NCBI GenBank assembly: GCA_003212395.1
Contig: QCPU01000005.1
Span: 1 to 64,000, forward strand
Direction: 5' to 3'
Length of the DNA: 64,000 bases
Origin: Prochlorococcus sp. AG-442-B03
Lineage (GTDB): Bacteria; Cyanobacteriota; Cyanobacteriia; PCC-6307; Cyanobiaceae
Positions within the stretch are counted from its first letter, which is position 1. Every line of letters begins with the position of its first letter. A program made the position numbers and the translations under genes. Shown here piece by piece: positions 1 to 6,959 of the stretch. The notes under the pieces are model-generated. The model did not search any database, was not told the origin of the DNA, and was given only the letters and a program-made list of their open reading frames with translations.

Positions 1-25
1 GTTTACTAACTTTAGTAAGGTGTAG

Positions 26-196
26 TCAGTAATGGTAAAAGGGAACCTCCTCCACTTGTCTTGGAGCATAATCACAAATACCGAATTGCATACATTCCAT
101 TTGATCATCAGATAGCTTTTTTTCAACTGAGAACATATCAAGCCAATTATCAAAAACTTTTTGAAGTTTATTTTTAATAGGATTTCCGCAAGTCAT
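26..196 (-). CDS. small hypothetical protein, 56 aa
   Basis: The reading frame starts with ATG at 196 and ends with TGA at 26-28. An almost perfect Shine-Dalgarno (AAAGGAGG) lies 8-10 bases upstream, which is the main reason to believe it. The protein is soluble and acidic-to-neutral, with three cysteines, two of them in the pattern ECMQFGIC near residues 35-41. I recognise no family. It is divergent from the small plus-strand genes that follow, and like them it looks like one of the many sub-60-residue proteins of picocyanobacterial accessory regions. Confidence 0.6.
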   Translation of the reverse strand: MTCGNPIKNKLQKVFDNWLDMFSVEKKLSDDQMECMQFGICDYAPRQVEEVPFYHY

Positions 197-263
197 AATT
201 AACCTCCTTTGATCTAGTAGTTATCTAGTGTCAGTAACATATAAAAATCAAGAGTGCTAATAC

Positions 264-398
264 TTAAAAAATAAGAGGGCATTTATTTGCCCTCTTCGAG
301 TCGTATGCACCTCGCTGTCCACAAAGTCGATGAAGTGCTTTTGACTCCTGTATTATTTTTACTTCAAATGAATGCAAAAAAATAGTCGTGACAACCAC
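264..398 (-). CDS. candidate 44-aa ORF or small RNA
   Basis: An open frame on the minus strand runs from a GTG at 398 (alternative TTG at 377) to TAA at 264-266. Its C-terminal half reads ESKALHRLCGQRGAYDSKR and looks protein-like: basic, with mixed codon use and a higher G+C than the surroundings. No ATG and no clear ribosome binding site are visible. The end of the frame runs through a perfect 8-bp hairpin that resembles an intrinsic terminator. The same DNA could therefore be a short non-coding RNA whose terminator happens to be open. Confidence 0.3.
   Translation of the reverse strand: MVVTTIFLHSFEVKIIQESKALHRLCGQRGAYDSKRANKCPLIF
267..296 (-). terminator. intrinsic terminator reading leftward
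   Basis: AAGAGGGC at 273-280 pairs perfectly with GCCCTCTT at 289-296 across an 8-base loop. Read on the minus strand the stem is followed by TATTTTTTAAG, so it should end a leftward transcript. No conventional gene lies just upstream on that strand, which supports a small RNA or mini-gene at about 264-400. Confidence 0.5.
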
Positions 399-480
399 AA
401 GGCACTTTTACTCGGGTAATATTACTCTATGAATTTCAAGTCAAAAGGAGGACAATATAGGTATAGATCTAGGAAATCTT

Positions 481-663
481 ATGAAACTATTCAATCAATT
501 TAACATTCTTCCAAGATACTTAATGGCGTTTAATTATGCAGGATTAAAGCTTAACGAAACTCCAAAAGAAATTGAGAAATGTACTCCTAAGTTTCAAAAC
601 TTTTGGGATAAAGAATGTAGAGAACATCCAACAAATCAAAATTGTTTAATTTACTGTGACTGA
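481..663 (+). CDS. CP12-like small protein
   Basis: This is a 60-residue protein whose C-terminus, CREHPTNQNCLIY, has the same spacing (C-x3-P-x4-C-x2-Y) as the C-terminal cysteine loop of CP12. CP12 is the redox-controlled linker that binds GAPDH and phosphoribulokinase in the Calvin cycle. The AWD_VEEL motif of full CP12 is absent; only WDKE just before the loop recalls it. At most this is a CP12-tail protein, like the CP12 fragments found in cyanobacteria and their phages. The nearest AAGGAGG (about 446-452) is too far upstream to serve the ATG at 481. The start is therefore uncertain, although the two cysteines and the reading frame are clear. Confidence 0.55.
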   Translation: MKLFNQFNILPRYLMAFNYAGLKLNETPKEIEKCTPKFQNFWDKECREHPTNQNCLIYCD

Positions 664-701
664 GTTATTAATTTTTAGTCTTTATTAAATAAGGAGGTTT
701 T

Positions 702-851
702 ATGAAACTAACTACACCATTCACTATTCTCAATCGAAAATTCAACGAGATGGATTTAATTAGAGATGCAATTAAGAGAAGAAAATTAGCAACTGAAAGA
801 TTGCATGAAGACTATAGAAAAATGTATAAAAACCACCAATTTGCTTATTAA
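702..851 (+). CDS. small basic hypothetical protein, 49 aa
   Basis: ATG at 702 is preceded by a perfect AAGGAGG (691-697). The product is strongly basic, with a central IRDAIKRRKLATERLHEDYRK segment that should be helical. There is no signal peptide or membrane segment. I recognise no family. It is the second of five small plus-strand genes between 481 and 1422, spaced 6-40 bases apart or overlapping, which probably form one transcription unit. Confidence 0.55.
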   Translation: MKLTTPFTILNRKFNEMDLIRDAIKRRKLATERLHEDYRKMYKNHQFAY

Positions 852-857
852 CCTTAT

Positions 858-977
858 ATGGAATTTTTTAAGGAGCTTTGGCAGAATCATCATGACCCAT
901 CCCATGCAATTTATGGTATTTGTGGAGTATTAATATTGTTTATAATCTATAATCGATTACTCAATAAATATCAGTAA
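858..977 (+). CDS. small single-span membrane protein, 39 aa
   Basis: The frame runs from ATG at 858 to TAA at 975-977. A soluble N-terminus (MEFFKELWQNHHDPSH) is followed by one hydrophobic span (AIYGICGVLILFIIY) and a short basic tail. The gene begins 6 bases after the previous stop and has no good Shine-Dalgarno, so translational coupling is likely. No family is recognised. Confidence 0.45.
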   Translation: MEFFKELWQNHHDPSHAIYGICGVLILFIIYNRLLNKYQ

Positions 978-992
978 TCAGGAGCAAAATAA

Positions 993-1142
993 ATGAGGGA
1001 ATTAGAAGAAAATACTATTGAACAAATAAGAACTCTTCTTAATTATTTAGAGCAAACAGATCTATTAAAAAACAAAGATATACTTAGGTGTCTAGATGTA
1101 ATAGCAAGAGAGTACGGTGGAAAAGTAGTGGATGAAAATTAA
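993..1142 (+). CDS. small hypothetical protein, 49 aa
   Basis: ATG at 993 follows a GGAG (981-984). The product is an acidic helical peptide ([17 protein letters not shown]... ending [11 protein letters not shown]). The last 11 bases overlap the start of the next gene, which suggests the two are translated together. No family is recognised. Confidence 0.5.
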   Translation: MRELEENTIEQIRTLLNYLEQTDLLKNKDILRCLDVIAREYGGKVVDEN

Positions 1143-1422
1143 AATATATATATTGATTTTTATTTTTGGGAAAGGCTTAATAAAAAACAGTATTAAATCG
1201 ATTAATTACTTTATCGAAGGAGTGATCAATACAATTCCTGGAGCAGTTATTTTCTCTGGATTTAATTTAATGGAAGATGGTTTTTCATCAAAATTCTTTT
1301 TAATTAGCTCTATTTTTATAGTTTTAATCTCCACACTATTATCTTTTTTAAAAATAGTTCCAACATACATACTCATTCTTTTTTCTTTAATATTAGGCTT
1401 GTCAAAATATTTGTTTGCATAA
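1132..1422 (+). CDS. small membrane protein, 96 aa
   Basis: The product is hydrophobic, with probable spans near residues 4-14, 34-46, 52-72 and 76-94. It starts inside the end of the previous gene (11-base overlap). It contains no charged catalytic motif and no recognisable family signature. A strong hairpin terminator follows directly, so this is probably the last gene of the small-gene unit that begins near 481. Confidence 0.5.
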   Translation: MKIKIYILIFIFGKGLIKNSIKSINYFIEGVINTIPGAVIFSGFNLMEDGFSSKFFLISSIFIVLISTLLSFLKIVPTYILILFSLILGLSKYLFA

Positions 1423-1423
1423 A

Positions 1424-1450
1424 AAAAGGAGGAAATAAATTCCTCCTTTT
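1424..1450. terminator. bidirectional terminator
   Basis: AAAAGGAGGA (1424-1433) pairs perfectly with TCCTCCTTTT (1441-1450) around a 7-base loop. Leftward, the stem is followed by a run of T, so it ends pstS; rightward, it ends the small-gene unit. The two converge here. Confidence 0.75.
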
Positions 1451-1467
1451 AAATATTGTCTTACGAT

Positions 1468-2442
1468 TTATTTACCGATTGTTTTTACAGCAGCTCTTGA
1501 TTTCTCAAGAATATCGCCTTTCAAAGGAACAAATCCAAGTGATGGTGCTTTATCTTGATACTCATCACTTAACAATGTATTAAAGGCTTCTTTGATAGCT
1601 TTAGTGTTTCTACCATTACCCTCTTCATAAGCAAGTATCCATGTTAATGAAGCTATAGGATATGCTCCTTTTGCTGTTGGATTAGGATTTTTACCAGCAA
1701 GATTTTCATCTAAAGTAATACCATTAAGAGCTTTTGCTCCTGCTTCTAAAGATGGTTTTAGAAACTCACCTGAAAGATTTTGAAGTGCAGCAGCTTTGAC
1801 ATTACCTTTTATGTAAGACTGGTTAACATAACCAATTGCACCAGGAGTATTTTGAATAACACCTGCAACACCAGAATTACCTTTAGCACCAACACCTGCC
1901 GGCCATTTTACAGACTTACCTGTGCCTAATGTCCAGGTTTTCGAAAACGCTTCCATAGAGTTTGTAAAAGCTTTAGTTGTTCCTGATCCGTCAGAACGAT
2001 GGGTCCAAGTCAATTTTCCAGGAGCGCATCCAACTTCCTGCCAATCGCTTATCATACCCATTGCAACTTCTACTGCCTGCTCTTGAGTAAGTTTCAAATC
2101 GCAATCGTAGTTATATCCAAAAGCAATAGTTCCACCAACCATAGGGATCTGAACTAAACCTCTAGTAACTTTTGCTATGTCCTTGTCTTTCATAGGATCG
2201 TCAGAAGCACCAAAGTTTACTGTCTCATCGATAAATGCTTTTCTTCCAGAACCAGAACCAACAGCTTGATAATTTACTTTTGGGCCTCCATCATTTGATA
2301 AATCTTTAAACCATCTAGTATAAATCTTGGCAGGGAAAGTTGCTCCAGCTCCACTTAACCTCGCTGAAGAAGTTGAGGTTCCGCAAGAAGCAACAAGAGT
2401 CATTGTTGAAGCTAATAAAAAAGCTTTTTTAGCTAGTTTCAT
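1468..2442 (-). CDS. pstS: phosphate ABC transporter substrate-binding lipoprotein PstS
   Basis: This periplasmic phosphate-binding protein of the high-affinity Pst transporter is 324 residues long, typical for the family. The ATG at 2442 is preferred over a TTG 15 bases upstream, because it gives a standard lipoprotein signal (MKLAKKAFLLASTMTLVASC, lipobox cysteine at 20). Family hallmarks visible are GAGATFPAKIYTRW near residue 31, the phosphate-contacting SGSGRKAF segment near 63 and HRSDGSGTTKAF near 148. The rest of the Pst system is not in this window. Expression would be expected to respond to phosphate through PhoB. It converges on the small-gene unit at the terminator near 1437. Confidence 0.92.
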   Translation of the reverse strand: MKLAKKAFLLASTMTLVASCGTSTSSARLSGAGATFPAKIYTRWFKDLSNDGGPKVNYQAVGSGSGRKAFIDETVNFGASDDPMKDKDIAKVTRGLVQIPMVGGTIAFGYNYDCDLKLTQEQAVEVAMGMISDWQEVGCAPGKLTWTHRSDGSGTTKAFTNSMEAFSKTWTLGTGKSVKWPAGVGAKGNSGVAGVIQNTPGAIGYVNQSYIKGNVKAAALQNLSGEFLKPSLEAGAKALNGITLDENLAGKNPNPTAKGAYPIASLTWILAYEEGNGRNTKAIKEAFNTLLSDEYQDKAPSLGFVPLKGDILEKSRAAVKTIGK

Positions 2443-3232
2443 TGTTGAAATGATCAAATGAAAGTATTCATATTTATAGCATTAAATTTGAACACAAATA
2501 CTCTTTAATTAAAAGTTTATCTTTTAATTAATTAGTTCTTAATCCTTTCTTAAACTAAGTCTTGATTAGAGCTTTTTTCGTTTGGATTTTAAAATATTTG
2601 AGGATAAAAATAGATTAATTTTTAACTTTTTTACAAAAAAATCTCAAAATACATAGACAATTTTTTTTTAATTTAAGAGATGTTTAAACTCTCTTTAAAA
2701 TTCTATATTTGCTTTACATTCAATACTTATTTTTTATTTGATCTTATTTCCTTTTTAATTTTCCCTTAAACCTTTTTACTTATTTTTAGATTGTCTCCAA
2801 TGATGTATCGCCTTGAATCTTGGAGACATATTTCATGGAAGGCACTAGGTCGATCACGGGGTAGCTGTGGGGTAGCTGAGGCTATATACCTTGTATGTAG
2901 AACTATATACTTTGTGCAATATTGAGACTCAAACCCACTCGCACCACTTACCTATAACCTAGTTATAGCAGGGAAATATTGAGTTTTACGTTTGATAGAT
3001 CGAGTGCTTTGGGAGCACTAGGTCGAAGGTTCGAATCCTATGGCCCCGATCAGTAATTGCAGAAGTTTTCAGATATTTGTTTTCAATCTCAAGTTAGAAA
3101 GGGTAGCTCTCGTATAAGTTAATTTGTTTAAACTTTTTCAAAAGGTGCTTACCTTATTTAATATTTGACTTATCAAATAGTTTGACAATACCTACTGGGT
3201 ACTAAGATAGATTTAATAAATTTATTTTTAAG
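2443..3232. other. 790-base gene-free stretch with tRNA debris and repeats
   Basis: The first 300 bases are very AT-rich and should hold the pstS promoter. From about 2790 the base composition changes and several repeats appear. TGTCTCCAA (2792-2800) pairs with TTGGAGACA (2820-2828). GGGGTAGCTG occurs at 2858-2867 and 2869-2878. CTATATACCTTGT (2882-2894) recurs at 2903-2915 with one change. GCACTAGGTCGA occurs at 2842-2853 and 3015-3026. The last copy lies inside a tRNA-Pro 3' fragment. I see no convincing protein gene here. Confidence 0.6.
3001..3049 (+). pseudogene. tRNA-Pro(UGG) 3' fragment
   Basis: The fragment contains an anticodon arm (AGTGC / TTTGGGA / GCACT, anticodon TGG at 3010-3012), a GGTCGA variable region, a T-loop TTCGAAT and the acceptor end GGCCCCGA. 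The T-stem has only three clean pairs, and no proper 5' half lies directly upstream, so it is not a working tRNA. It is probably the duplicated tRNA end left by an element that integrated at a tRNA-Pro gene. Confidence 0.6.
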
Positions 3233-3805
3233 ATGCCTGTATCTCATTGGCTACCTGATGCAACCACTAAAAAACTTTTATCTAATATAAAAATCAATAC
3301 TTTCTTAGATATAGGAGCTGGCGCTGGAAAATATGGGAAAATGATTTCTAAATATCATCCACAATCTAAGAAATTTGGATTGGAAATAGATGCAAAATAT
3401 ATTGAAGAATATAATCTCCATGAAATTTATGATGAAATATTAAATTTCCCCGCAGTTGATTTAATAGATAAGGCTATAGATTCTACATATGACCTAGTTA
3501 TTATTGGTGATTGTATTGAACATATGAAAAAGTCAGAAGGTATAGATTTGTTGAATTTTTTAGTTTATAGATCAAAGTATATTCTTATTCATTATCCCAA
3601 CGAATATGTTCAAGGTACTGTAGATGATCATATACATGAGGCACATATATCAATTTGGCATGAAAGTGATTTTCAAGCATTTGATTATAAATTTATAAAA
3701 AATGGTTTTATGCACACATATGCTATAGATGGATATTTAAGAAAAAAAACCATATTGAATAAACTAACTGATTATGACAAATCAGTATTAAAAATTTTAA
3801 GATAA
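3233..3805 (+). CDS. class I SAM-dependent methyltransferase
   Basis: A 190-residue protein with the Rossmann methyltransferase signature: motif I FLDIGAGAGKYG near residues 24-35, an acidic residue ending strand 2 (GLEID, ~50-54), and motif IV YDLVIIGDCIEHM (~85-97), all typical of Methyltransf_11/12-type enzymes. The substrate cannot be read from the sequence; such small enzymes often act on sugars or lipids. It stands alone after the tRNA-Pro fragment, consistent with cargo of an integrated element. Confidence 0.75.
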   Translation: MPVSHWLPDATTKKLLSNIKINTFLDIGAGAGKYGKMISKYHPQSKKFGLEIDAKYIEEYNLHEIYDEILNFPAVDLIDKAIDSTYDLVIIGDCIEHMKKSEGIDLLNFLVYRSKYILIHYPNEYVQGTVDDHIHEAHISIWHESDFQAFDYKFIKNGFMHTYAIDGYLRKKTILNKLTDYDKSVLKILR

Positions 3806-3921
3806 TAAAGCTGAATAAGACCTATTTTTTCTATAACTCAAACTATTGAAAACCTGTATAATTTAAAAATTTATTGATTGACAATAAATCTAAAATTATT
3901 CATATGTGATTTAAATTTCTC

Positions 3922-4293
3922 ATGTCTATTTTTACATACTTCCTTATTTCCTGGATTAGCTTTACGATCATAAGATCATTTTCGAATCCATATAGAAAAG
4001 CATCTCCCAATTCCTCTAAAGAAAAAATCTTTGGTTTTATATTTTTTTTAGGTGTTTTAGGCTCTATTTTAATGATATTTAAAGGTATTCAATTATGGCT
4101 AATAGGTTTTGATATTAATTTAGGATTAGATTCATCTGAAATTTTAAGATTATCTGCAAAGGGAGGCGGCAAGGGTGGAATCGTTTTGCTTGCCTTAGAA
4201 TTTTTACCAGCCTTTTTAGTGTTTGGTTTTGGCTTCCTTCTTTGGAAAGTTAGAGAATTAATCAGAAAACTTTATTTTACATTCTTTAAGTAA
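3922..4293 (+). CDS. hypothetical membrane protein, 123 aa
   Basis: Hydrophobic stretches lie near residues 4-18, 36-62 and 84-104. A Gly-rich linker with KGGGKGG (~80-86) lies before the last span, and the C-terminus is basic. The start follows the divergence from a very AT-rich spacer and has no strong Shine-Dalgarno. I recognise no family and see no partner gene. Confidence 0.55.
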   Translation: MSIFTYFLISWISFTIIRSFSNPYRKASPNSSKEKIFGFIFFLGVLGSILMIFKGIQLWLIGFDINLGLDSSEILRLSAKGGGKGGIVLLALEFLPAFLVFGFGFLLWKVRELIRKLYFTFFK

Positions 4294-4371
4294 TTTATTT
4301 TTTTATGTGATGATAAATAATATAAAAACTCCAGAAGATAAAGAAAAAGCTATTGAGGCCTTGTTTTAAAA

Positions 4372-4656
4372 TTATTCAGAAATCCAGCGGTTAATTATTG
4401 TCCCTTCATAAATATGACCAGATGCTTCAACTATTGGTTTGGTTTCTGGGTTAATAAATATGTCGTAACAAGTATTTACTGGTCCTTGAAACATAACAGT
4501 TGCTCTCTTTGGGTCTCCTAACGATTTGCCAATATAAAAGATTTTTACTCCCATCTCTTTAAACATGGCTTGTTGTTCAGGAGCGTTCATGTGAGCCTCA
4601 TATTCTTCAAAAGTATTGCTTAATTTGAAATCTAAAACAGTTGTTTCAATTGACAT
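4372..4656 (-). CDS. DUF3764-like small protein
   Basis: A soluble 94-residue protein beginning MSIETTVLDFKLSNTFEEY. Its length, N-terminus and predicted ferredoxin-like alternation of strand and helix match my memory of the DUF3764 family of marine cyanobacteria. That assignment is from memory and not a search. The function is unknown; it may resemble the stress-related dimeric alpha-beta barrel proteins nearby. Its upstream region carries the AGTCGATCTAAAATAAGG motif shared with the two genes at 5551-5946 and 5999-6388. Confidence 0.6.
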   Translation of the reverse strand: MSIETTVLDFKLSNTFEEYEAHMNAPEQQAMFKEMGVKIFYIGKSLGDPKRATVMFQGPVNTCYDIFINPETKPIVEASGHIYEGTIINRWISE

Positions 4657-4675
4657 AAATAAAAAACTAATTGCC

Positions 4676-4699
4676 CCTTATTTTAGATCGACTGTCAAT
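4676..4699 (-). promoter_or_regulatory. shared promoter-like motif, copy 1
   Basis: Read leftward: TTGACAGTCGATC followed by TAAAAT and AAGGGG, about 20-40 bases before the ATG at 4656. TAAAAT fits a -10 box and the TCGATC block is conserved in the other copies. The 5' leader after it is also nearly identical to the one before the gene that starts at 5483. Confidence 0.5.
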
Positions 4700-4771
4700 A
4701 TTATTCTTTAGGCCATTGCATTTGCATAATTTCTTTCCTCTGTTAATTTGAGTGAACACGGATAAATTCAA

Positions 4772-4996
4772 ATGCAAGACCAAACAATTAAAAAGATAGC
4801 AACTGTTGCAATAAACATAACTAAGGCGCTGGTAATAATTTATCTAGGCTTCGTAGAAGTATTTAAAATTGGCGAATTACTTAGAGAGAAGTTAGATGCT
4901 GAATTTGATATTCCTCGAAAATGGGCTTCACAAAATTATTCGATTCTAAAAAAACGACTAGTGGAACAAAAAATAGCGGGTGTTATAGAAAATTAG
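4772..4996 (+). CDS. hypothetical protein with one membrane span, 74 aa
   Basis: A 74-residue protein with a possible span near residues 9-31 (TVAINITKALVIIYLGFVEV) and a basic C-terminal half. It is divergent from the DUF3764-like gene. No ribosome binding site stands out before ATG 4772 and no family is recognised, but the frame is open and has sensible codon use. Confidence 0.45.
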   Translation: MQDQTIKKIATVAINITKALVIIYLGFVEVFKIGELLREKLDAEFDIPRKWASQNYSILKKRLVEQKIAGVIEN

Positions 4997-5201
4997 TTTC
5001 TTTTAAAATTTTCGCTATAAATTAATTGAGGCCAAACCTCATCAGCACACTCTATATTTGCTGCAAGAAATAAATTGATTCTATATACTTTCGAGTCTAT
5101 TTAATAACCCTTTAAATAGTTGGAATTTCTGGAAGTGTTTCTTATTTAATTCTTAATTGCAATTTGCCAATAAGAAAGCGCTGCAAATTGTAAACGTTTG
5201 A

Positions 5202-5483
5202 TTAACAATATAGAGCTACTGTTTGATCTAAATCTGCACAAGGTTCAATAGTAAATTCCAATAATTCTCTCCAAGGACTCCACTGTTTCCAAATAGTTTC
5301 TAAAGAATAAGCATCTACAACAGAGTAACCATTGCCATGTTGAGGTAAGAAAATCCAAGATTTAACATCATAACCCTCTGGTCTATTTTGTGGACCTCCT
5401 TTGTCGTACCATTCCTTTAGCATTTTTGCTCCCTTGTCTTGGGCATTTGCATCAGTAAATTTATAAGAAATTAGAAACAACAT
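5202..5483 (-). CDS. DUF3303-like protein
   Basis: A 93-residue protein starting MLFLISYKFTDANAQDKG, with WYDKGGPQNRPEGYDVKSWIFLPQHGNGYSVVDAYSLE in the middle. This matches the pattern I associate with DUF3303, a small dimeric alpha-beta barrel protein in which a strand is followed by helix and 'HG.GY.v.E'. The function is unknown. Its 5' leader (AATTAGTTTTTAATTTATG) is nearly the same as that of the gene starting at 4656, suggesting common regulation. Confidence 0.6.
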   Translation of the reverse strand: MLFLISYKFTDANAQDKGAKMLKEWYDKGGPQNRPEGYDVKSWIFLPQHGNGYSVVDAYSLETIWKQWSPWRELLEFTIEPCADLDQTVALYC

Positions 5484-5500
5484 AAATTAAAAACTAATTA

Positions 5501-5523
5501 CAAGTTATCTTAGAGTGGCTTAC
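5501..5523 (-). promoter_or_regulatory. divergent copy of the shared promoter-like motif
   Basis: Read leftward: GCCACTCTAAGATAACTTG, lying where the TCGATCTAAAATAAGGGG block lies before the gene starting at 4656. TAAGAT could be the -10 box. The TCGATC core is not kept, so the link rests mainly on the conserved leader downstream. Confidence 0.3.
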
Positions 5524-5550
5524 TTAAAAGCGGTGTAAGTGGTAAGCGTT

Positions 5551-5946
5551 TCAATTTTTATTATTAACTAATCCATAAATACATAAAAGGGGATTCACTA
5601 TTAAAACAATCCAAAAAGGAGGAGGAGGTCCTCCATCAACAATTGTCCCAGCGTTAAAAGTATTGAATAGAGCTACTGCTAAAAAACAAAACATCAAAGC
5701 TAATTCACCTGATAAAACTTTTCTTAAAGAGGCTTTATCTTTTATATAACTACAAATAATCAATAAAAAACCAATTCCCATATTACTAGCTGCTACAACA
5801 TCTGCAGTACCTCTAACTAGAAGCAATGTTTCACTTGAGGCATCGCCTGCAATAGTTTCCACTGAAAAGATGAGTAGGAAAATAATTAAAATTCCCAACA
5901 GGATATGCAGTGCTCCAGTAGTTTTTAAAATATTTTTTAACTTCAT
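5551..5946 (-). CDS. hypothetical four-span membrane protein, 131 aa
   Basis: There are four hydrophobic stretches, near residues 12-30, 52-68, 80-98 and 108-126, with short loops and a GGPPPPF turn before the last. I recognise no catalytic motif. The general look (small, four-helix, DoxX/DUF4345-like) fits several uncharacterised families, and I would not choose among them. It has its own copy of the shared promoter-like motif at 5967-5989. Confidence 0.5.
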   Translation of the reverse strand: MKLKNILKTTGALHILLGILIIFLLIFSVETIAGDASSETLLLVRGTADVVAASNMGIGFLLIICSYIKDKASLRKVLSGELALMFCFLAVALFNTFNAGTIVDGGPPPPFWIVLIVNPLLCIYGLVNNKN

Positions 5947-5966
5947 AAAAAAGAAGCTTATTGCAT

Positions 5967-5989
5967 CCTATTGTAGATCGGCTGTCAAT
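5967..5989 (-). promoter_or_regulatory. shared promoter-like motif, copy 2
   Basis: Read leftward: TTGACAGCCGATC followed by TACAATAGG, 20-43 bases before the ATG at 5946. It differs from copy 1 at only three positions over 23 bases. TACAAT is a good -10 box. Confidence 0.5.
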
Positions 5990-5998
5990 CATATTTCA

Positions 5999-6388
5999 TT
6001 AGAGTCTGCTGTAGCCTAATTTTGACTGAAAAACCTTAAAAGGAACACCAGTTCCTTTCATTACTTCGAGGCATTTATCCCCAACTGTTCCATATACTTC
6101 AACAGTAAAATCATCTGCAAGTTTTGGATGCTCTTGTAAATATTCACCTATTGCTGGATTGGCCAAGTGAGCGATAAAAGCTTCATCATTTTTATAAACC
6201 TCAGACCACACAAAGATCAGAGGATTTTCTGGATCCTGATCAAAAGTGTGATGCAACATTCCTGGCTCAACAGCTTCAACGGCTTTATCTGTTTTGTCCG
6301 CAAGTTCTAAATACTCAGAAACTTTATCTTCTTTTACTGTGATTTTTGCAAGAAGAATAAAAGGGGTATCTGCTCCAAAATTAGTCAT
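5999..6388 (-). CDS. antibiotic biosynthesis monooxygenase (ABM) domain protein
   Basis: A 129-residue protein with the ABM-type alpha-beta barrel pattern: an opening strand ILLAKITVKEDKVSEYLELA, then EPGMLHHTFDQDPENPLIFVWSEVYKNDEAFIAHL, the usual 'PG....f......p..f...E.y...ea...H' signature. Members are quinol or heme-degrading monooxygenases or stress-linked proteins of unknown substrate. It is preceded by the shared promoter-like motif and a long leader with a hairpin (about 6431-6452). Confidence 0.65.
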   Translation of the reverse strand: MTNFGADTPFILLAKITVKEDKVSEYLELADKTDKAVEAVEPGMLHHTFDQDPENPLIFVWSEVYKNDEAFIAHLANPAIGEYLQEHPKLADDFTVEVYGTVGDKCLEVMKGTGVPFKVFQSKLGYSRL

Positions 6389-6430
6389 AAATAAGAATTA
6401 ATATAATTTATTTTATTTGTTTTTCACAAA

Positions 6431-6466
6431 AAAGGAACTTAAAAAGTCCCTTATTTTAGATCGACT
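6431..6466 (-). promoter_or_regulatory. shared promoter-like motif (copy 3) plus leader hairpin
   Basis: AGTCGATCTAAAATAAGG is read leftward at 6449-6466. Just downstream, AAGGGACTT pairs with AAGTTCCTT (one mismatch) and is followed by a T run. The transcript of the ABM gene would begin with a terminator-like hairpin. This could be a 5' stabilising stem or a crude attenuator. Confidence 0.4.
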
Positions 6467-6885
6467 CTTATATTATTGAGGAGCTGTGAAATTAGTAAAA
6501 CAGTTTTTCACTTAGGACATAGTCTTTAATTATTTAGTTTTTAATAACGATATAATAAAAATATTACTTGATAAGCTAATAAGAGATGATCTATTAAATA
6601 GATTATTAATTAAAAAAATTAAAAGTTTTTGAAATAATTTTAATTTTCTAGAATTAATTTTTAACTTTTTCTTCCTTCCACACTCCTGCCATTATCAACC
6701 TGACTTTTTAAGTAGGTGCGTATTTGCTTTAGAACAGCTCCAGAAAGCATGCTACAACTTGTAAATCTCTAGGTGCATTTTAAGGTGCGGATTCCAATAA
6801 TCAAACGCTATAAAGTACTATAGGAATTACGGAAGTTACGAAAGAAATCTTTAGATTGATTGATATGACTAACGTTTTGAGATTT
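6467..6885. other. gene-free stretch before tRNA-Ala
   Basis: About 420 bases of AT-rich DNA. Between 6670 and 6800 the composition rises and GGTGCG recurs at about 6715 and 6784, but no frame is open for long in either direction. It looks like decayed sequence beside a tRNA. Confidence 0.4.
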
Positions 6886-6958
6886 GGGGCCATAGCTCAG
6901 CTGGTAGAGCACCTGCATGGCATGCAGGGGGTCAGCGGTTCGAGTCCGCTTGGCTCCA
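6886..6958 (+). tRNA. tRNA-Ala(GGC)
   Basis: A 73-base cloverleaf: acceptor GGGGCCA pairs with TGGCTCC, D-arm GCTCAGCTGGTAGAGC, anticodon arm CCTGC-ATGGCAT-GCAGG (anticodon GGC), T-arm with TTCGAGT, discriminator A. CCA is not encoded. All stems are intact. It is a likely integration site, given the remnant that abuts its 3' end. Confidence 0.95.
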
Positions 6959-6959
6959 C

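Noticed and set aside
429..503. A 24-codon frame (MNFKSKGGQYRYRSRK...) before the CP12-like gene
   Set aside because: It has no ribosome binding site, contains a Shine-Dalgarno-like string inside itself and overlaps the CP12-like gene in another frame.
2850..3049. An intact tRNA-Pro interrupted by an intron of about 130 bases
   Set aside because: The 5' piece (CGGGGTAGCTG...) pairs imperfectly with the acceptor end, there is no complete D-arm, and the T-stem has a mismatch. A broken or duplicated fragment explains it better.
4310..4369. A 19-codon frame after the membrane protein at 3922
   Set aside because: It is too short, has no ribosome binding site and no recognisable sequence.
5518..5546. 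CTTAC...GTAAG hairpin before the DUF3303-like gene as a riboswitch
   Set aside because: A five-base stem with a long loop and no known riboswitch core is too weak.
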